This document shows positions 34,197 through 43,229 of a stretch of 64,000 nucleotides of DNA, piece by piece. The notes beneath the pieces were generated by a model. That model made no database searches and was not told the DNA's origin. It saw nothing but the letters and a program-made list of their open reading frames with translations. The stretch is from Streptomyces sp. NBC_00289 (GTDB lineage Bacteria > Actinomycetota > Actinomycetes > Streptomycetales > Streptomycetaceae): the NCBI RefSeq assembly GCF_041435115.1, contig NZ_CP108046.1, forward strand, positions 1,674,001 to 1,738,000, in the 5' to 3' direction. A program made the position numbers and the translations under genes. Position 1 is the first letter of the stretch, and every line of letters starts with the position of its first letter.

Positions 34197-36647
34197 GTGA
34201 CAGCAGAGGAACAGCTGCCCCGAACGGGTGCGGCTTCCGACTACCTGGCCCTGGCGAGGGTCGTGGTGCGTCAGCGTGACGAGATCACCGAACTGCAGCG
34301 CGTCGCCGCCCTGTTGCCGGTCCTCGAACGCGCCAAGGGCGCCGTCATGGTCCAGGAGGGATGCTCCGCCCAGGAGGCCTACGAGATCCTGCTCGAGCGG
34401 TCCCGGGCCGGCGAACGCACCCTCGTCGAGGAGTGCTGGCTGACGCTCGGCGGTATCCGTCCGGTACGGGACCGCGGCCACGCGGCGACTGCCGTCGAGG
34501 CAGGGGACACGGGATCGGTGTTCACCTCCGAGCAGTATCTGGTCCCCACCCGGCCCGACCACCCGAGAGCGAGCCGGCCCGGCACCGGTACGACGGGCAG
34601 CGGTACGGCCCTGCTGCTCGGCAGACTGGGCATGGCCCTGGCCGCCGTACGCGATCCGCGGGAGCTCGCCCGCTGCCTGCTCGACCATCTCTCGGCCGAG
34701 GCCGGGGCCGACGCCGTCCTGGTCTACGACCGGGAGGGAGAGGCACTGCGCCTGTCCGGCCAGGCCGGACTGGACGACGTGGACACCGCCCGGTGGAGGC
34801 ACCTGCCGCGAGTGATCGGCGGCGGCGCGCGGGATCCGCTCAGGACGCGGGAGCCGTACTGGTCGGAGAAGCCCGAGTCCGACGAGCCGTACACCGTGCC
34901 GGACCGCGACGGACACCGCTGGGCGTCACAGGCCTGGCTGCCGGTCGTCGCCGGCGGAGAGGCGCACGAGATCGTCCTCGTGCTGCGGACGGCCGAGCGG
35001 GTCTTCACATCGGGCGAACGGGAGCTGCTGGAGGCGGCCGTCCAGCTGTCCGCGGGCCGGATGGCCAGTCTCGACGCGACCGCACCGCCCCGGAAGCCGT
35101 CCGTCGACAGCGTGCAGCAGATCCTGGACACCCTGCCCGGCTCGGTGATCCTCGTCGCCCCGCTGCGCTCGGCCGACGGCACCGTCGAGGACTACCGAAT
35201 CGAGGCCGCCGCACCGGACTCCGTCGACATCGCGAACCGCAGGGGCAGGCAGCTCATCGGCCTCAGGGTGCTGGAGTGCTACCCCACGATCGTCGGCACG
35301 GAGCTGTGGGACGGCTACCTGGAGGCGCTGACCACCGGCCGGCCCTTCACCGGCGAACCGTTCGCGTACGAGGAGGTGGTCGCCGGGGTTCCGCAGCACT
35401 CCAGCTACTCGCTGCGCGCCTCCCGGCTGGGCGGGCACCTCGTCGTCTCGTGGGTGCGGCACGACGTCACGACCCGGCAGGAGGAACGGCTCTCCGCGCT
35501 CCAGCGGCTCGGCAACCTCGGCTGGGCCGACTGGGACCTGGTCACCGACACCGTCACCTGGTCGCCCCACGTCTTCACGATCTTCGACCGCGACCCGGGG
35601 CGCGGTCCGATGCGCCTGGAGGAACTGCCGGACCACGTGCTGCCCGAGGACCTGCCGGGGCTGACCGCCGCCGCCCAGGAGCTGCTGAGCGAGGGCGCCC
35701 CGATCGACCAGCCCTTCCGGGTCAGGACCCGTGACGGCGTACGGCACCTGCGCATCGTCGCCGAAGCCACCACCGACGCGGCCGGCACCCCGCTGGACGT
35801 GCACGGCTTCTTCCAGGACCTCTCGGGACAGCGGGACGCGGAACTCGCCCTGCTCGACAGCGAGCGGGCGGTCTCCACCCAGCGCGGCCTGCTCCAGGCC
35901 GAGCGCAGGGTGGCCGCCCGTCTGCAACAGGCACTGCTCCCGCTGCCCGCCGGCCCCGTCACCCTGGCCGGTCTGTGGACCCACGCCCTCTACCTGCCCG
36001 CGGAGCGCGGCATCAGCGTGGGCGGGGACTGGTACAGCGCCATCGAACTGCCCAACGGGGAGGCCCTGTTCGTCATCGGTGACGTCATGGGGCACGGCAT
36101 CAGCGCGGTCGCCACGATGGCCCAGCTGCGCTTCACCGCCAAGGGCATGATCATCACGGGTTCGAGCCTGACGGACGCGCTCACCCGGCTCAACACCCTG
36201 CTCATGCACCTGACCTCGTCGACCGGCGGGCACACCACCGCGACCATGATCGTGGCGCGCTACCGGCCGTCCGACCGCACGCTCACCTGGGCGCAGGCCG
36301 GTCATCTGCCGCCGGTGCTCGTCCGCGACGGCAGGGCCGAGCCCCTCGCGCGCCCGGCGGGAATCATCCTCGGCGCCACCGGCACACCCGTCTTCGAGGA
36401 GGCGACCCTCCAGCTCCAGGAGGCCGACCACGTCCTGCTGTTCACGGACGGCCTGATCGAGCGCCCCGGTCAGGACCTGCTCACCGGTCTGGACCGACTC
36501 GTCACCGCGGCCTCGCCCCTGCTCGCGACCGGCCGACCGGACAGCCTGTCCGCCCTGCACGCGGCGCTGGTCGAGCAGGAGCGCCAGGACGACGTCTGCG
36601 CCGTCCACATCCACCTTCCGCCGGGCGGCGGCACTCCCCCGGCGTGA
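34197..36647 (+). CDS. ANTAR-GAF-PAS-PP2C multi-domain phosphatase
   Basis: An 816-residue regulator. An ANTAR-like helical domain at about 28-82 (RVAALLPVLERAKGAVMVQEGCSAQEAYEILLERS) is followed by a GAF domain at about 140-285, two PAS-like domains at about 300-420 and 430-545 (the second with NLGWADWDLVTDTVTWS), a coiled-coil, and a SpoIIE/PP2C domain with GGDWYS at 609-614, GDVMGHG, TDGLIERPGQD and RQDDVCAVHIHL. It should dephosphorylate STAS antagonists after sensing signals through GAF and PAS. The GTG at 34197 has only a weak ribosome site. It lies between a STAS gene and the sigma factor gene. Confidence 0.86.
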   Translation: MTAEEQLPRTGAASDYLALARVVVRQRDEITELQRVAALLPVLERAKGAVMVQEGCSAQEAYEILLERSRAGERTLVEECWLTLGGIRPVRDRGHAATAVEAGDTGSVFTSEQYLVPTRPDHPRASRPGTGTTGSGTALLLGRLGMALAAVRDPRELARCLLDHLSAEAGADAVLVYDREGEALRLSGQAGLDDVDTARWRHLPRVIGGGARDPLRTREPYWSEKPESDEPYTVPDRDGHRWASQAWLPVVAGGEAHEIVLVLRTAERVFTSGERELLEAAVQLSAGRMASLDATAPPRKPSVDSVQQILDTLPGSVILVAPLRSADGTVEDYRIEAAAPDSVDIANRRGRQLIGLRVLECYPTIVGTELWDGYLEALTTGRPFTGEPFAYEEVVAGVPQHSSYSLRASRLGGHLVVSWVRHDVTTRQEERLSALQRLGNLGWADWDLVTDTVTWSPHVFTIFDRDPGRGPMRLEELPDHVLPEDLPGLTAAAQELLSEGAPIDQPFRVRTRDGVRHLRIVAEATTDAAGTPLDVHGFFQDLSGQRDAELALLDSERAVSTQRGLLQAERRVAARLQQALLPLPAGPVTLAGLWTHALYLPAERGISVGGDWYSAIELPNGEALFVIGDVMGHGISAVATMAQLRFTAKGMIITGSSLTDALTRLNTLLMHLTSSTGGHTTATMIVARYRPSDRTLTWAQAGHLPPVLVRDGRAEPLARPAGIILGATGTPVFEEATLQLQEADHVLLFTDGLIERPGQDLLTGLDRLVTAASPLLATGRPDSLSALHAALVEQERQDDVCAVHIHLPPGGGTPPA

Positions 36648-36683
36648 CGACGGCCACATCCGCGCGCGCCGGCCGAATGGTGG

Positions 36684-36708
36684 GTGTGAAGGGTGAGAAG
36701 GGGGGTAG
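36684..36708 (+). promoter_or_regulatory. Possible SigB-type promoter of the sigma factor gene (near match)
   Basis: GTGT at 36684-36687, 15 bases, then GGGTAG at 36703-36708, about 80 bases before the sigma factor start. Only the last base departs from the SigB pattern, so autoregulation is possible. Confidence 0.35.
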
Positions 36709-36786
36709 ACGCTGCGGCATCCGCTCCGGATCAAGGAGCGGGCATTGTTCCCACGAGAGACATCCTCAGAGACGGAGGCCCCCGCG

Positions 36787-37632
36787 ATGGCCGTGACCAC
36801 GGAGGTTAGGGCACCTCACGCTCCGACCGAGCTGCCCAGGGTGACCGACCCCTCGAAGGTCCCGCCGAACGACGCACGAGGGCTGTCGAAGCTGTTCTTC
36901 GACCGGCTGGCGACGCTGGAGGAGGGCACACCCGAATACCAGTACGCGCGCAACACGCTGATCGAGATGAACATGACCCTGGTGCGGTACGCCGCGGGCC
37001 GCTTCCGCAGCCGGGGTCCGCAGGAGCTCGAGGACATCGTCCAGGTCGGCATGATCGGTCTCATCAAGGCGATCGACCGCTTCGACATCTCCCGCGAGGT
37101 GGAGTTCACCTCCTTCGCCGTGCCCTACATCGTCGGCGAGATCAAGCGGTTCTTCCGGGACACCTCCTGGGCCGTGCACGTGCCCCGGCGCCTGCAGGAG
37201 GCCCGCGTGGAGCTGGCCAAGGCGACGGAGGAACTGTCCAGCCGGCTGGGGCGCACACCCACGACCAGGGAACTGTCGGAGCTGATGAACCTCCCGGAGC
37301 AGGAGGTCCGCGACGCGAAGGTGGCGTCGAACGGCTACCGGTCGGCCTCCCTCGACGCGGCCGTCAGCAGCAGCGAGGACGGCGAGAGCGTCCTCGCCGA
37401 CTTCATCGGTGCCGAGGACGCCGGACTGGAGCTGGTGGAGGACCTCCACTGCCTCGCCCCGCTGCTCGCCGAGCTCGACCCGCGCGACCGGGAGATCATC
37501 CACCTGCGCTTCGTGGAAGAGCTCACCCAGGCACAGATCGGGGAGCGGCTCGGCATCTCCCAGATGCACGTCTCCCGCCTGCTCAACCGTGTCCTGACCC
37601 GGCTGCGGCAGGGGCTGCAGACCACCCGGTGA
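36787..37632 (+). CDS. sigB: RNA polymerase sigma factor, SigB/SigF/SigG family
   Basis: A 281-residue alternative sigma factor of the stress/sporulation type controlled by partner switching. Region 2 is clear (MNMTLVRYAAGRFRSRGPQELEDIVQVGMIGLIKAIDRFD and FTSFAVPYIVGEIKRFFRD), region 3 follows at about 140-190, and region 4 ends with ELTQAQIGERLGISQMHVSRLLNRVLTRLR. The ATG at 36787 follows GGAGG at eight bases; an upstream TTG frame start is not needed. Surrounding kinase, STAS and PP2C genes give the full control set. Streptomyces has about nine members of this family, so the exact name is uncertain and the symbol is only a family label. Confidence 0.9.
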   Translation: MAVTTEVRAPHAPTELPRVTDPSKVPPNDARGLSKLFFDRLATLEEGTPEYQYARNTLIEMNMTLVRYAAGRFRSRGPQELEDIVQVGMIGLIKAIDRFDISREVEFTSFAVPYIVGEIKRFFRDTSWAVHVPRRLQEARVELAKATEELSSRLGRTPTTRELSELMNLPEQEVRDAKVASNGYRSASLDAAVSSSEDGESVLADFIGAEDAGLELVEDLHCLAPLLAELDPRDREIIHLRFVEELTQAQIGERLGISQMHVSRLLNRVLTRLRQGLQTTR

Positions 37633-37651
37633 TCCGGACTCCGCACCGGAG

Positions 37652-37676
37652 GATTGCTCCGGCCACCTGCGGGTAC
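37652..37676 (+). promoter_or_regulatory. SigB-type promoter candidate upstream of hydrolase gene
   Basis: GATT at 37652-37655, 15-base spacer, GGGTAC at 37671-37676, an exact match to GNNT-N14-16-GGGTAC. It is 250 bases before the hydrolase start, so the leader would be long. Confidence 0.45.
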
Positions 37677-37925
37677 ACGGAGCGCGCATGACATGGATGG
37701 GCCGGACGCCGTAGTCCTGGGGAGGTACGCGGCGCCCGGCCCGTTCGTGTTCCGGCCCACCGCCGGGCGGCCCGCCGCCGCGGGGGCCGCACACCGGGAT
37801 CGGTGCCGTCGGGTGTGCGCCCGGCCTCGCGGGGCACCTGCTGCCCGCGGGCCGCTCTTCCTGTTCCCGACCGGCACGGAAGGCGACCCGCCCAGTTCCA
37901 GCGACCGGGGAGAGGCGACGGGGCG

Positions 37926-38786
37926 ATGTTCGACGACTTCCATGCCGAGACGATCGAGGTGGACGAGGCGTCCGTCTTCGTCCGACACGGCGGCGAGGGC
38001 CCGCCCCTCCTCCTGCTGCACGGCCACCCCCGCACCTCGGCGACCTGGCACCGCGTGGCACCCCTGCTGGTCGCCCGCGGCTTCACCGTCGTCTGTCCCG
38101 ACCTGCGCGGTTACGGCCGCTCCCGGGGGCCGGCGCCCACCGCGGACCACTCCGCCCACGCCAAGCGCGCCGTCGCGAAGGACATGGTGCAGGTGATGCG
38201 GTCGCTGGGCCACGACCGTTTCGGTGTGGCCGGCCACGACCGCGGCGCCCCCGTCGCCTTCCGCCTCACCCTGGACCACCCCGAGGCGGTGTCCCGCGTG
38301 GCCCTGCTGGACGGCCTGCCGCTCACCGAGCACCTGGCACGCGTCGACGCGCGGTTCGCGACCCAATGGTGGCACTGGTTCTTCTTCGCCCAGCCGGACA
38401 TCCCGGAGCGGGTCATCACCGCCGACCCCGACAGCTGGTACCGGGGCGACCCGGTGAGGATGGGGCAGGAGAACCACGACGAGATGCGCCAGGCCACCCG
38501 GAACCCCGACGTGGTCCGCGCCATGCTGGAGGACTACCGGGCCGGCCTCACGATCGACGCCCGGCACGAGGACGCCGACCGTGCCTCGGGCGTCAGGATC
38601 CGCTGCCCCGCGCTGATCCTGTGGTCCCTGCGGGACGACCTGGAGGACCTCTACGGCGATCCGGTCGCCATCTGGCGGAACTGGGCCGCCGACGTACACG
38701 GTCACGGGATCGACTCCGGACACCACATGGCCGAGGAGGCACCGGAACCGCTGGCGGCCTCGCTGGCCGCCTTCTTCGCAGGCTGA
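37926..38786 (+). CDS. Alpha/beta hydrolase, haloacetate dehalogenase-like
   Basis: A 286-residue cytoplasmic hydrolase of the fluoroacetate/haloacetate dehalogenase and epoxide hydrolase group. Signature stretches are LLLLHGHPRTSATWHRVAP, the nucleophile elbow VAGHDRGAPVAFRL with Asp as nucleophile, and the C-terminal GIDSGHHMAEEAPE with the catalytic His. The Asp nucleophile distinguishes it from esterases. The ATG is preceded by GGGGAGAGGCGACGGGG. A SigB-type promoter candidate lies 250 bases upstream, and it sits between the sigma factor and katE genes, so it may be a stress-induced detoxifying enzyme; the natural substrate is not known. Confidence 0.83.
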   Translation: MFDDFHAETIEVDEASVFVRHGGEGPPLLLLHGHPRTSATWHRVAPLLVARGFTVVCPDLRGYGRSRGPAPTADHSAHAKRAVAKDMVQVMRSLGHDRFGVAGHDRGAPVAFRLTLDHPEAVSRVALLDGLPLTEHLARVDARFATQWWHWFFFAQPDIPERVITADPDSWYRGDPVRMGQENHDEMRQATRNPDVVRAMLEDYRAGLTIDARHEDADRASGVRIRCPALILWSLRDDLEDLYGDPVAIWRNWAADVHGHGIDSGHHMAEEAPEPLAASLAAFFAG

Positions 38787-38798
38787 GCGGGATCGCAT

Positions 38799-38823
38799 GC
38801 CTTGACTCCCGGGACGGGGGTAC
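38799..38823 (+). promoter_or_regulatory. SigB-type promoter candidate of katE
   Basis: GCCT at 38799-38802, 15-base spacer, GGGTAC at 38818-38823, about 190 bases before the catalase start. The related S. coelicolor catalase CatB is known to be SigB-dependent, which supports the call. Confidence 0.55.
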
Positions 38824-39013
38824 ACCGTCGTGGCGACCGCGGAGGCGGCCGGTTCACCCCCTCGACCCGCACCCGGTGCACGGCTCTGGCCGTCATGAGA
38901 CGTTGACGAAGCGAGTGCCCATTCAGGGCGAACTGCCCGCCGGTCGCCCCCAATCGGCAAGTGAACACCAGGTCACGCGGCCCGTGGCCGGTCCTAGTGG
39001 AGGGACATCCCTG

Positions 39014-41287
39014 ATGAGCGAGGCCAATCCCCTCAAGCGGGCAGCCCGGAAGATCACCGACAGCCTGCAGGGCGACGGCGTGCCGGAGGAGGGGATCCCG
39101 GGCAAGCCCAACGTCCAGTCCCCGTCCGTCGCGGAGCCGACCGAGCCCAGGGAGCCGCTGCCGCCGAAGCCCGACCAGAGCGGTCCCGACACCGTGTCGC
39201 CGACGGGCCAGCCGACGGGAGCCGACCAGGCGCGGGCGGCCCAGTCCGGGAGCCACCTCACGACGGCGCAGGGCACGCGGCTGTACGACACCGACCACTC
39301 GCTCAAGGCAGGGCCCCGCGGACCCGTGCTGCTGCAGGACCACCATCTGCGCGAGAAGGTCATGCACTTCGACCACGAGCGCATCCCGGAGCGCGTGGTC
39401 CACGCCCGGGGCGCGGCGGCGCACGGAACGTTCCGGAGCTACGGCACGGCGGCGCCCGTCACCAAGGCCGCGTTCCTCTCCGAGGACGAGGAAACCCCGG
39501 TGTTCGTCCGCTTCTCCACGGTGCTGGGCTCCCGGGGCTCGTCCGACACCGTCCGGGACACCCGGGGCTTCGCGACCAAGTTCTACACCAGCGAAGGTGT
39601 CTTCGACCTGGTCGGCAACAACATCCCGGTCTTCTTCATCCAGGACGCGATCAAGTTCCCGGACGTCATCCACGCCGGCAAGCCACATCCGGACCGGGAG
39701 ATCCCGCAGGCGCAGAGCGCGCACGACACCTTCTGGGACTTCGTCACCCTGCACACCGAGGCCACCCACCACACCCTGTGGAACATGTCCGACCGGGGCA
39801 TCCCGCGTTCGTACCGGACGATGGAGGGCTTCGGCGTCCACACCTTCCGCCTGGTCAACGCCGAGGGCGCCACGACGCTGGTGAAGTTCCACTGGAAGCC
39901 GAAGCTGGGCGTGCACTCCCTGGTGTGGGAGGAGGCGCAGATCGCGAACGGTGTCGACCCGGACTTCCACCGGCGCGACCTCGCGGACGCCATCGAGGCG
40001 GGCGCGTACCCGCAGTGGGAGCTGGGCATCCAGACCTTCCCGGACACGCCCGAGCAGACCTTCGAGGGCATCGACCTGCTGGACCCGACGAACCTCGTCC
40101 CGGAGGAGCTCGCCCCGGTGCAGCCGGTCGGGCTGCTGACCCTCGACCGCAACCCGTCGAACTACTTCGCGGAGACCGAGCAGGTCGCCTTCCACGTCGG
40201 CCACCTCGTCCCCGGCGTCGACATCACCGACGACCCGCTTCTCGCGGGGCGCCTGTTCTCCTACCTGGACACGCAGATCACCCGCCTGGGCGGCCCGAAC
40301 TTCGCCCAGCTGCCGATCAACCGCCCGCACGCACCGGTCAACGACATGCTGCGCGACGGCATGCACCAGACGGCGGTACACCGGGGAGTGGCCCCCTACC
40401 GGCCCAACTCACTGGACGGCGGTTGCCCCTTCACCGCCGGCGCGGACACCGGGGCGTACATCGAGACGCCCGTACGGGTACCGGAGGCGGCCAAGGTCCG
40501 CGACGCTCCCGAGTCGTTCGCGGACCACTTCAGCCAGCCCCGGCGGTTCTGGCTGAGCATGTCCCCGGTGGAGCGTGAGCACATCATCGGGGCCTACACC
40601 TTCGAGCTCGGCAAGTGCTACGAACAGGCGATCAAGGAGCGGGCCCTGCAGGTGCTCGCCAACATCGACCCGGAGCTGTGCGCCGAGGTCGCCGAGGGGC
40701 TCGGCCTGCCGGCACCCGGGCCCACCGTGCCGCTGGCCGACGTCGAGCCCAGCCCCGCCCTGTCCCAGGTCGGGCACACCTGGCCGACGGCCGGCCGCCT
40801 CATCGGCGTCCTCGTGGGCAAGGACGGCGACCTGGACGGCGTACGGGCCGTACGTGAGGCGGTCCTGGAGGCGGGCATGGTTCCCCTGGTCGTCGCCCCG
40901 GTCGGCGGCGTCCTCGGCTCGGGCGAGGGTGCCGTGACCGTGCAGCGCACGTACGCCACCGCACGGTCCGTCGAGTTCGACGCGGTGCTGCTGGCCGGCG
41001 TCCCCGGTGTGGGCGGCGACGCGTACGGCGCCCGCGACGCCAAGGCGCTCCCCGCCGCCGCGCCCACGGCGACGGCCGATCCCCGGGTCGCACTGCTGCT
41101 GTCCGAGGCCTTCCGGCACGGCAAGGCCATCGGGGCCTGGGCGGGCGGCGAGGCCGCCCTCGAAGCGGCCGGGGTGCCCGTCGACGCGCCGGGCGTGGTC
41201 GTCGCGGAGTCCGGGAGCGCCGCCCTGGAACAGCTCACCGGTCTCCTGGGCAAGCACCGGGCCTGGGAGCGCTTCACCGGCGCCTGA
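39014..41287 (+). CDS. katE: Large-subunit catalase HPII (KatE/CatB type)
   Basis: A 757-residue monofunctional haem catalase that converts hydrogen peroxide to water and oxygen. A disordered Pro-rich N-terminus (1-85) precedes the catalase core (about 90-590) with catalytic His in [24 protein letters not shown], the distal Asn region [13 protein letters not shown] and haem-ligand Tyr in [14 protein letters not shown]. The extra C-terminal flavodoxin/DJ-1-like domain (about 600-757, [16 protein letters not shown] onwards) defines the large-subunit clade. Length matches E. coli KatE. The ATG follows GGAGGG at nine bases. In Streptomyces this type serves osmotic and stationary-phase stress. Confidence 0.95.
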   Translation: MSEANPLKRAARKITDSLQGDGVPEEGIPGKPNVQSPSVAEPTEPREPLPPKPDQSGPDTVSPTGQPTGADQARAAQSGSHLTTAQGTRLYDTDHSLKAGPRGPVLLQDHHLREKVMHFDHERIPERVVHARGAAAHGTFRSYGTAAPVTKAAFLSEDEETPVFVRFSTVLGSRGSSDTVRDTRGFATKFYTSEGVFDLVGNNIPVFFIQDAIKFPDVIHAGKPHPDREIPQAQSAHDTFWDFVTLHTEATHHTLWNMSDRGIPRSYRTMEGFGVHTFRLVNAEGATTLVKFHWKPKLGVHSLVWEEAQIANGVDPDFHRRDLADAIEAGAYPQWELGIQTFPDTPEQTFEGIDLLDPTNLVPEELAPVQPVGLLTLDRNPSNYFAETEQVAFHVGHLVPGVDITDDPLLAGRLFSYLDTQITRLGGPNFAQLPINRPHAPVNDMLRDGMHQTAVHRGVAPYRPNSLDGGCPFTAGADTGAYIETPVRVPEAAKVRDAPESFADHFSQPRRFWLSMSPVEREHIIGAYTFELGKCYEQAIKERALQVLANIDPELCAEVAEGLGLPAPGPTVPLADVEPSPALSQVGHTWPTAGRLIGVLVGKDGDLDGVRAVREAVLEAGMVPLVVAPVGGVLGSGEGAVTVQRTYATARSVEFDAVLLAGVPGVGGDAYGARDAKALPAAAPTATADPRVALLLSEAFRHGKAIGAWAGGEAALEAAGVPVDAPGVVVAESGSAALEQLTGLLGKHRAWERFTGA

Positions 41288-41450
41288 CCGGACCACGCTG
41301 ACCCGTGCCGTCGCCTTCGAGCCCCGTCACGGTCAGGGGCGGCCGGAACGGCAGTCGGGACGTCGGCCGGGGGCGGCACGCTGTGCACAGCGTGCCGCTC
41401 CATCGCGACACGACACGCGACATGACAGGGCCCATGACAGGGGACGGACG

Positions 41451-41924
41451 ATGCAGACCTTCCTGCCCTACCCCGACTTCGGCGCCTCCGCCGATGCCCT
41501 GGACCCGCGCCGGCTGGGCAAACAGCGGGTCGAGACCCTCCAGGTGCTGCGTGGCCTGACGGTCGCCGGCTACGGCTGGCGGCACCACCCGGCGGTGCGT
41601 ATGTGGGCCGGATACGAGGAGGCCCTGGTGCGCTACGGCCTGGAGATGTGCGGCGTGTGGACGGCGGGCGGGCGCGCCGACACCTGCGCCGCCTCGCTGA
41701 TGACCGACTTCGCCGGACAGGGCGACGGCATCCGTACCCAGGAGCGGCTCGCCGAGGCGGGCGAACTCCCGCCGTGGCTCGGCGATGCCGCGTTCCATCT
41801 CAGTCACCGGTCCGCGCTCGTCCGCAAGGACCCGGAGTTCTACCTGCCCCGCTTCCCGGACGTCCCCGACGACCTGCCCTACGTCTGGCCGGCCTCGGAC
41901 CGGACCTCCCGGCACGCGGTGTGA
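41451..41924 (+). CDS. Pyrimidine dimer DNA glycosylase family (MSMEG_6728-like)
   Basis: A 157-residue protein of the T4 endonuclease V-like Pyr_excise family. The N-terminus MQTFLPYPDFGASADALDPRRLGKQRVETLQVLRGL and the following HHPAVRMWAGYEEALVRY are the family signature. Members are thought to excise UV-induced pyrimidine dimers by glycosylase action, or are related proteins of unproven activity. The start at 41451 follows CAGGGG. It lies directly after katE on the same strand with a 163-base gap, fitting a stress-defence group. Confidence 0.85.
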   Translation: MQTFLPYPDFGASADALDPRRLGKQRVETLQVLRGLTVAGYGWRHHPAVRMWAGYEEALVRYGLEMCGVWTAGGRADTCAASLMTDFAGQGDGIRTQERLAEAGELPPWLGDAAFHLSHRSALVRKDPEFYLPRFPDVPDDLPYVWPASDRTSRHAV

Positions 41925-41946
41925 GGACCCGGCCGGTCCGGCGCGT

Positions 41947-42828
41947 TCAGCACAGGACGCTCAGCGCTCCCGGCAGCACTCTGGCGGTCACGGGGAGTAC
42001 GGCCTCGACCTCGCCGTCGGCGCCGTAGGGCACCTCGCGGTCGGCCTCGATGCGGATCTCCCGCCCCCGCAGGATCCGCACCTGGGGGCGGTGGACGTGG
42101 GCACCGGACTTGAGTTCGTTCATGAGGGCGAAGAACAGCCGCCGTGGCGCCGCGCTGATCAGCACGACGTCCAGCACACCGTCGTCGACGCGGGCGTCGG
42201 GGGCGATGATGCGGCCCGAGCCGTAGTAGCCGGAGTTGGCGGCCACCACCGTGTAGCCGGAGTGCGTGTGCTCCTCGCCGTCGACCGTGACCCGGTAGTG
42301 CGCCGCGCGCCAGGTGGTGACGGCCCGCAGCCCACCCGCGTAGTAGGAGGCGGTGCCGCGCAGCAGTCGCGCGTGGTTGGCATGGCGGTTGGCGACCGCG
42401 TCGACGCCCGCGTACACGCTGCCGAGGACGACGGTGCGGTCGTGGAAGGCCGAGCGCACCTCGATCGTGTCGACGAGCCGGGGCTCGCCACGCAGCAGGA
42501 CGCGGGCCAGGGCGTCGGGGTCGGAGGGCAGTCCCAGGGCGCGGGCGAAGTCGTTGCCCCGGCCGGCCGGAACGAGGCCGAGGAGCGCACCGGTTCCGCT
42601 GAGGGCCCCGCCGATCCCTCCGGCGATGCCGTCCCCGCCGACGGCGAGCACCACTCGGCCCCGCTCCCCGGCCTGCCGTGCGAGCTCCTGGGCGTGGGCG
42701 AGGCTGCGGCTGTACTCCGTCTCCAGCTCGGCCCCCGCCTCCCGGAGCGGACGGGCCACCGCGAGCAGCGCGGCGGCTCCGGCGGATCCGCCCGCGGTGG
42801 GGTTGACGACGGCGGTGAACTGTCGCAT
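41947..42828 (-). CDS. Diacylglycerol kinase family protein (Rv2252-like)
   Basis: A 293-residue soluble lipid kinase of the DAGK family: VVNPTAGGSAG at 7-17, VLAVGGDGIAGGI and LGLVPAGRGNDFARALGLP in the nucleotide-binding half, and a beta-rich C-terminal half with GRIIAPDARVDDGVLDVV. It phosphorylates diacylglycerol to phosphatidate or a similar lipid. The ATG at 42828 follows GGAGG at seven bases. The frame stays open through the upstream repeat region, but codon content there is repeat-driven and I exclude it. It is part of a four-gene group with the flavoprotein, TetR and GlpD genes that matches Rv2249c-Rv2252 in M. tuberculosis. Confidence 0.9.
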   Translation of the reverse strand: MRQFTAVVNPTAGGSAGAAALLAVARPLREAGAELETEYSRSLAHAQELARQAGERGRVVLAVGGDGIAGGIGGALSGTGALLGLVPAGRGNDFARALGLPSDPDALARVLLRGEPRLVDTIEVRSAFHDRTVVLGSVYAGVDAVANRHANHARLLRGTASYYAGGLRAVTTWRAAHYRVTVDGEEHTHSGYTVVAANSGYYGSGRIIAPDARVDDGVLDVVLISAAPRRLFFALMNELKSGAHVHRPQVRILRGREIRIEADREVPYGADGEVEAVLPVTARVLPGALSVLC

Positions 42829-42939
42829 CGGTGTGCCTCCGGGGCTGACGGGGTCGGGAGGGGACGGGACGGACGGACGGGGGCGGACGGACGGGGGCGG
42901 ACAGCCCCGTGCCGGACGGGCTCTGACGGAGCTCGGCGG

Positions 42940-43195
42940 GCCTGGCGGGGAGGTGCGGGGTGCGGTCTGCGGGGTGGGAGTGCGGGGCGCGGGATGAGCG
43001 GTGCGGGTGCGGGGTGCGGTCTGCGGGGTGGGAGTGCGGGGCGCGGGATGAGCGGTGCGGGTGCGGGGTGCGGCCTGCGGAGTCGGAGGTGCGGGGCGCA
43101 ATGAATGGTCCGGGTGCGAAGTGCGGTCTGCTGAGTGAGAGGTGCGGGCCGCGGGACGAGCGGTCCGAGTGCGAAATGCGGTCTGCGCGCCGCGG
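42940..43195. repeat. 54-bp minisatellite
   Basis: A tandem array with unit starts at 42961, 43015, 43069, 43122 and 43177 (spacings 54, 54, 53, 55). Units begin TGCGGTCTGCGGGGTG-like; the first two are almost identical and later ones diverge progressively. It fills most of the 401-base non-coding gap (42829-43229) between the lipid kinase and flavoprotein genes. There are no unique spacers, so it is not a CRISPR array. No coding role is evident. Confidence 0.85.
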
Positions 43196-43229
43196 GTAGG
43201 GCCGGCGGGTGCGGCCGCCGGCCGGCGGT

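Noticed and set aside
34197..36800. Long antisense frames over the ANTAR-PP2C and sigma factor genes
   Set aside because: Composition typical of antisense frames in high-GC DNA; sense genes are clear.
42829..43101. N-terminal extension of the diacylglycerol kinase through the minisatellite
   Set aside because: The frame is open only because the repeat unit is 54 bases; the ATG at 42828 has a good ribosome site and begins right at the kinase domain.
42940..43195. CRISPR array
   Set aside because: Units are contiguous and degenerate with no unique spacers, and there are no cas genes.
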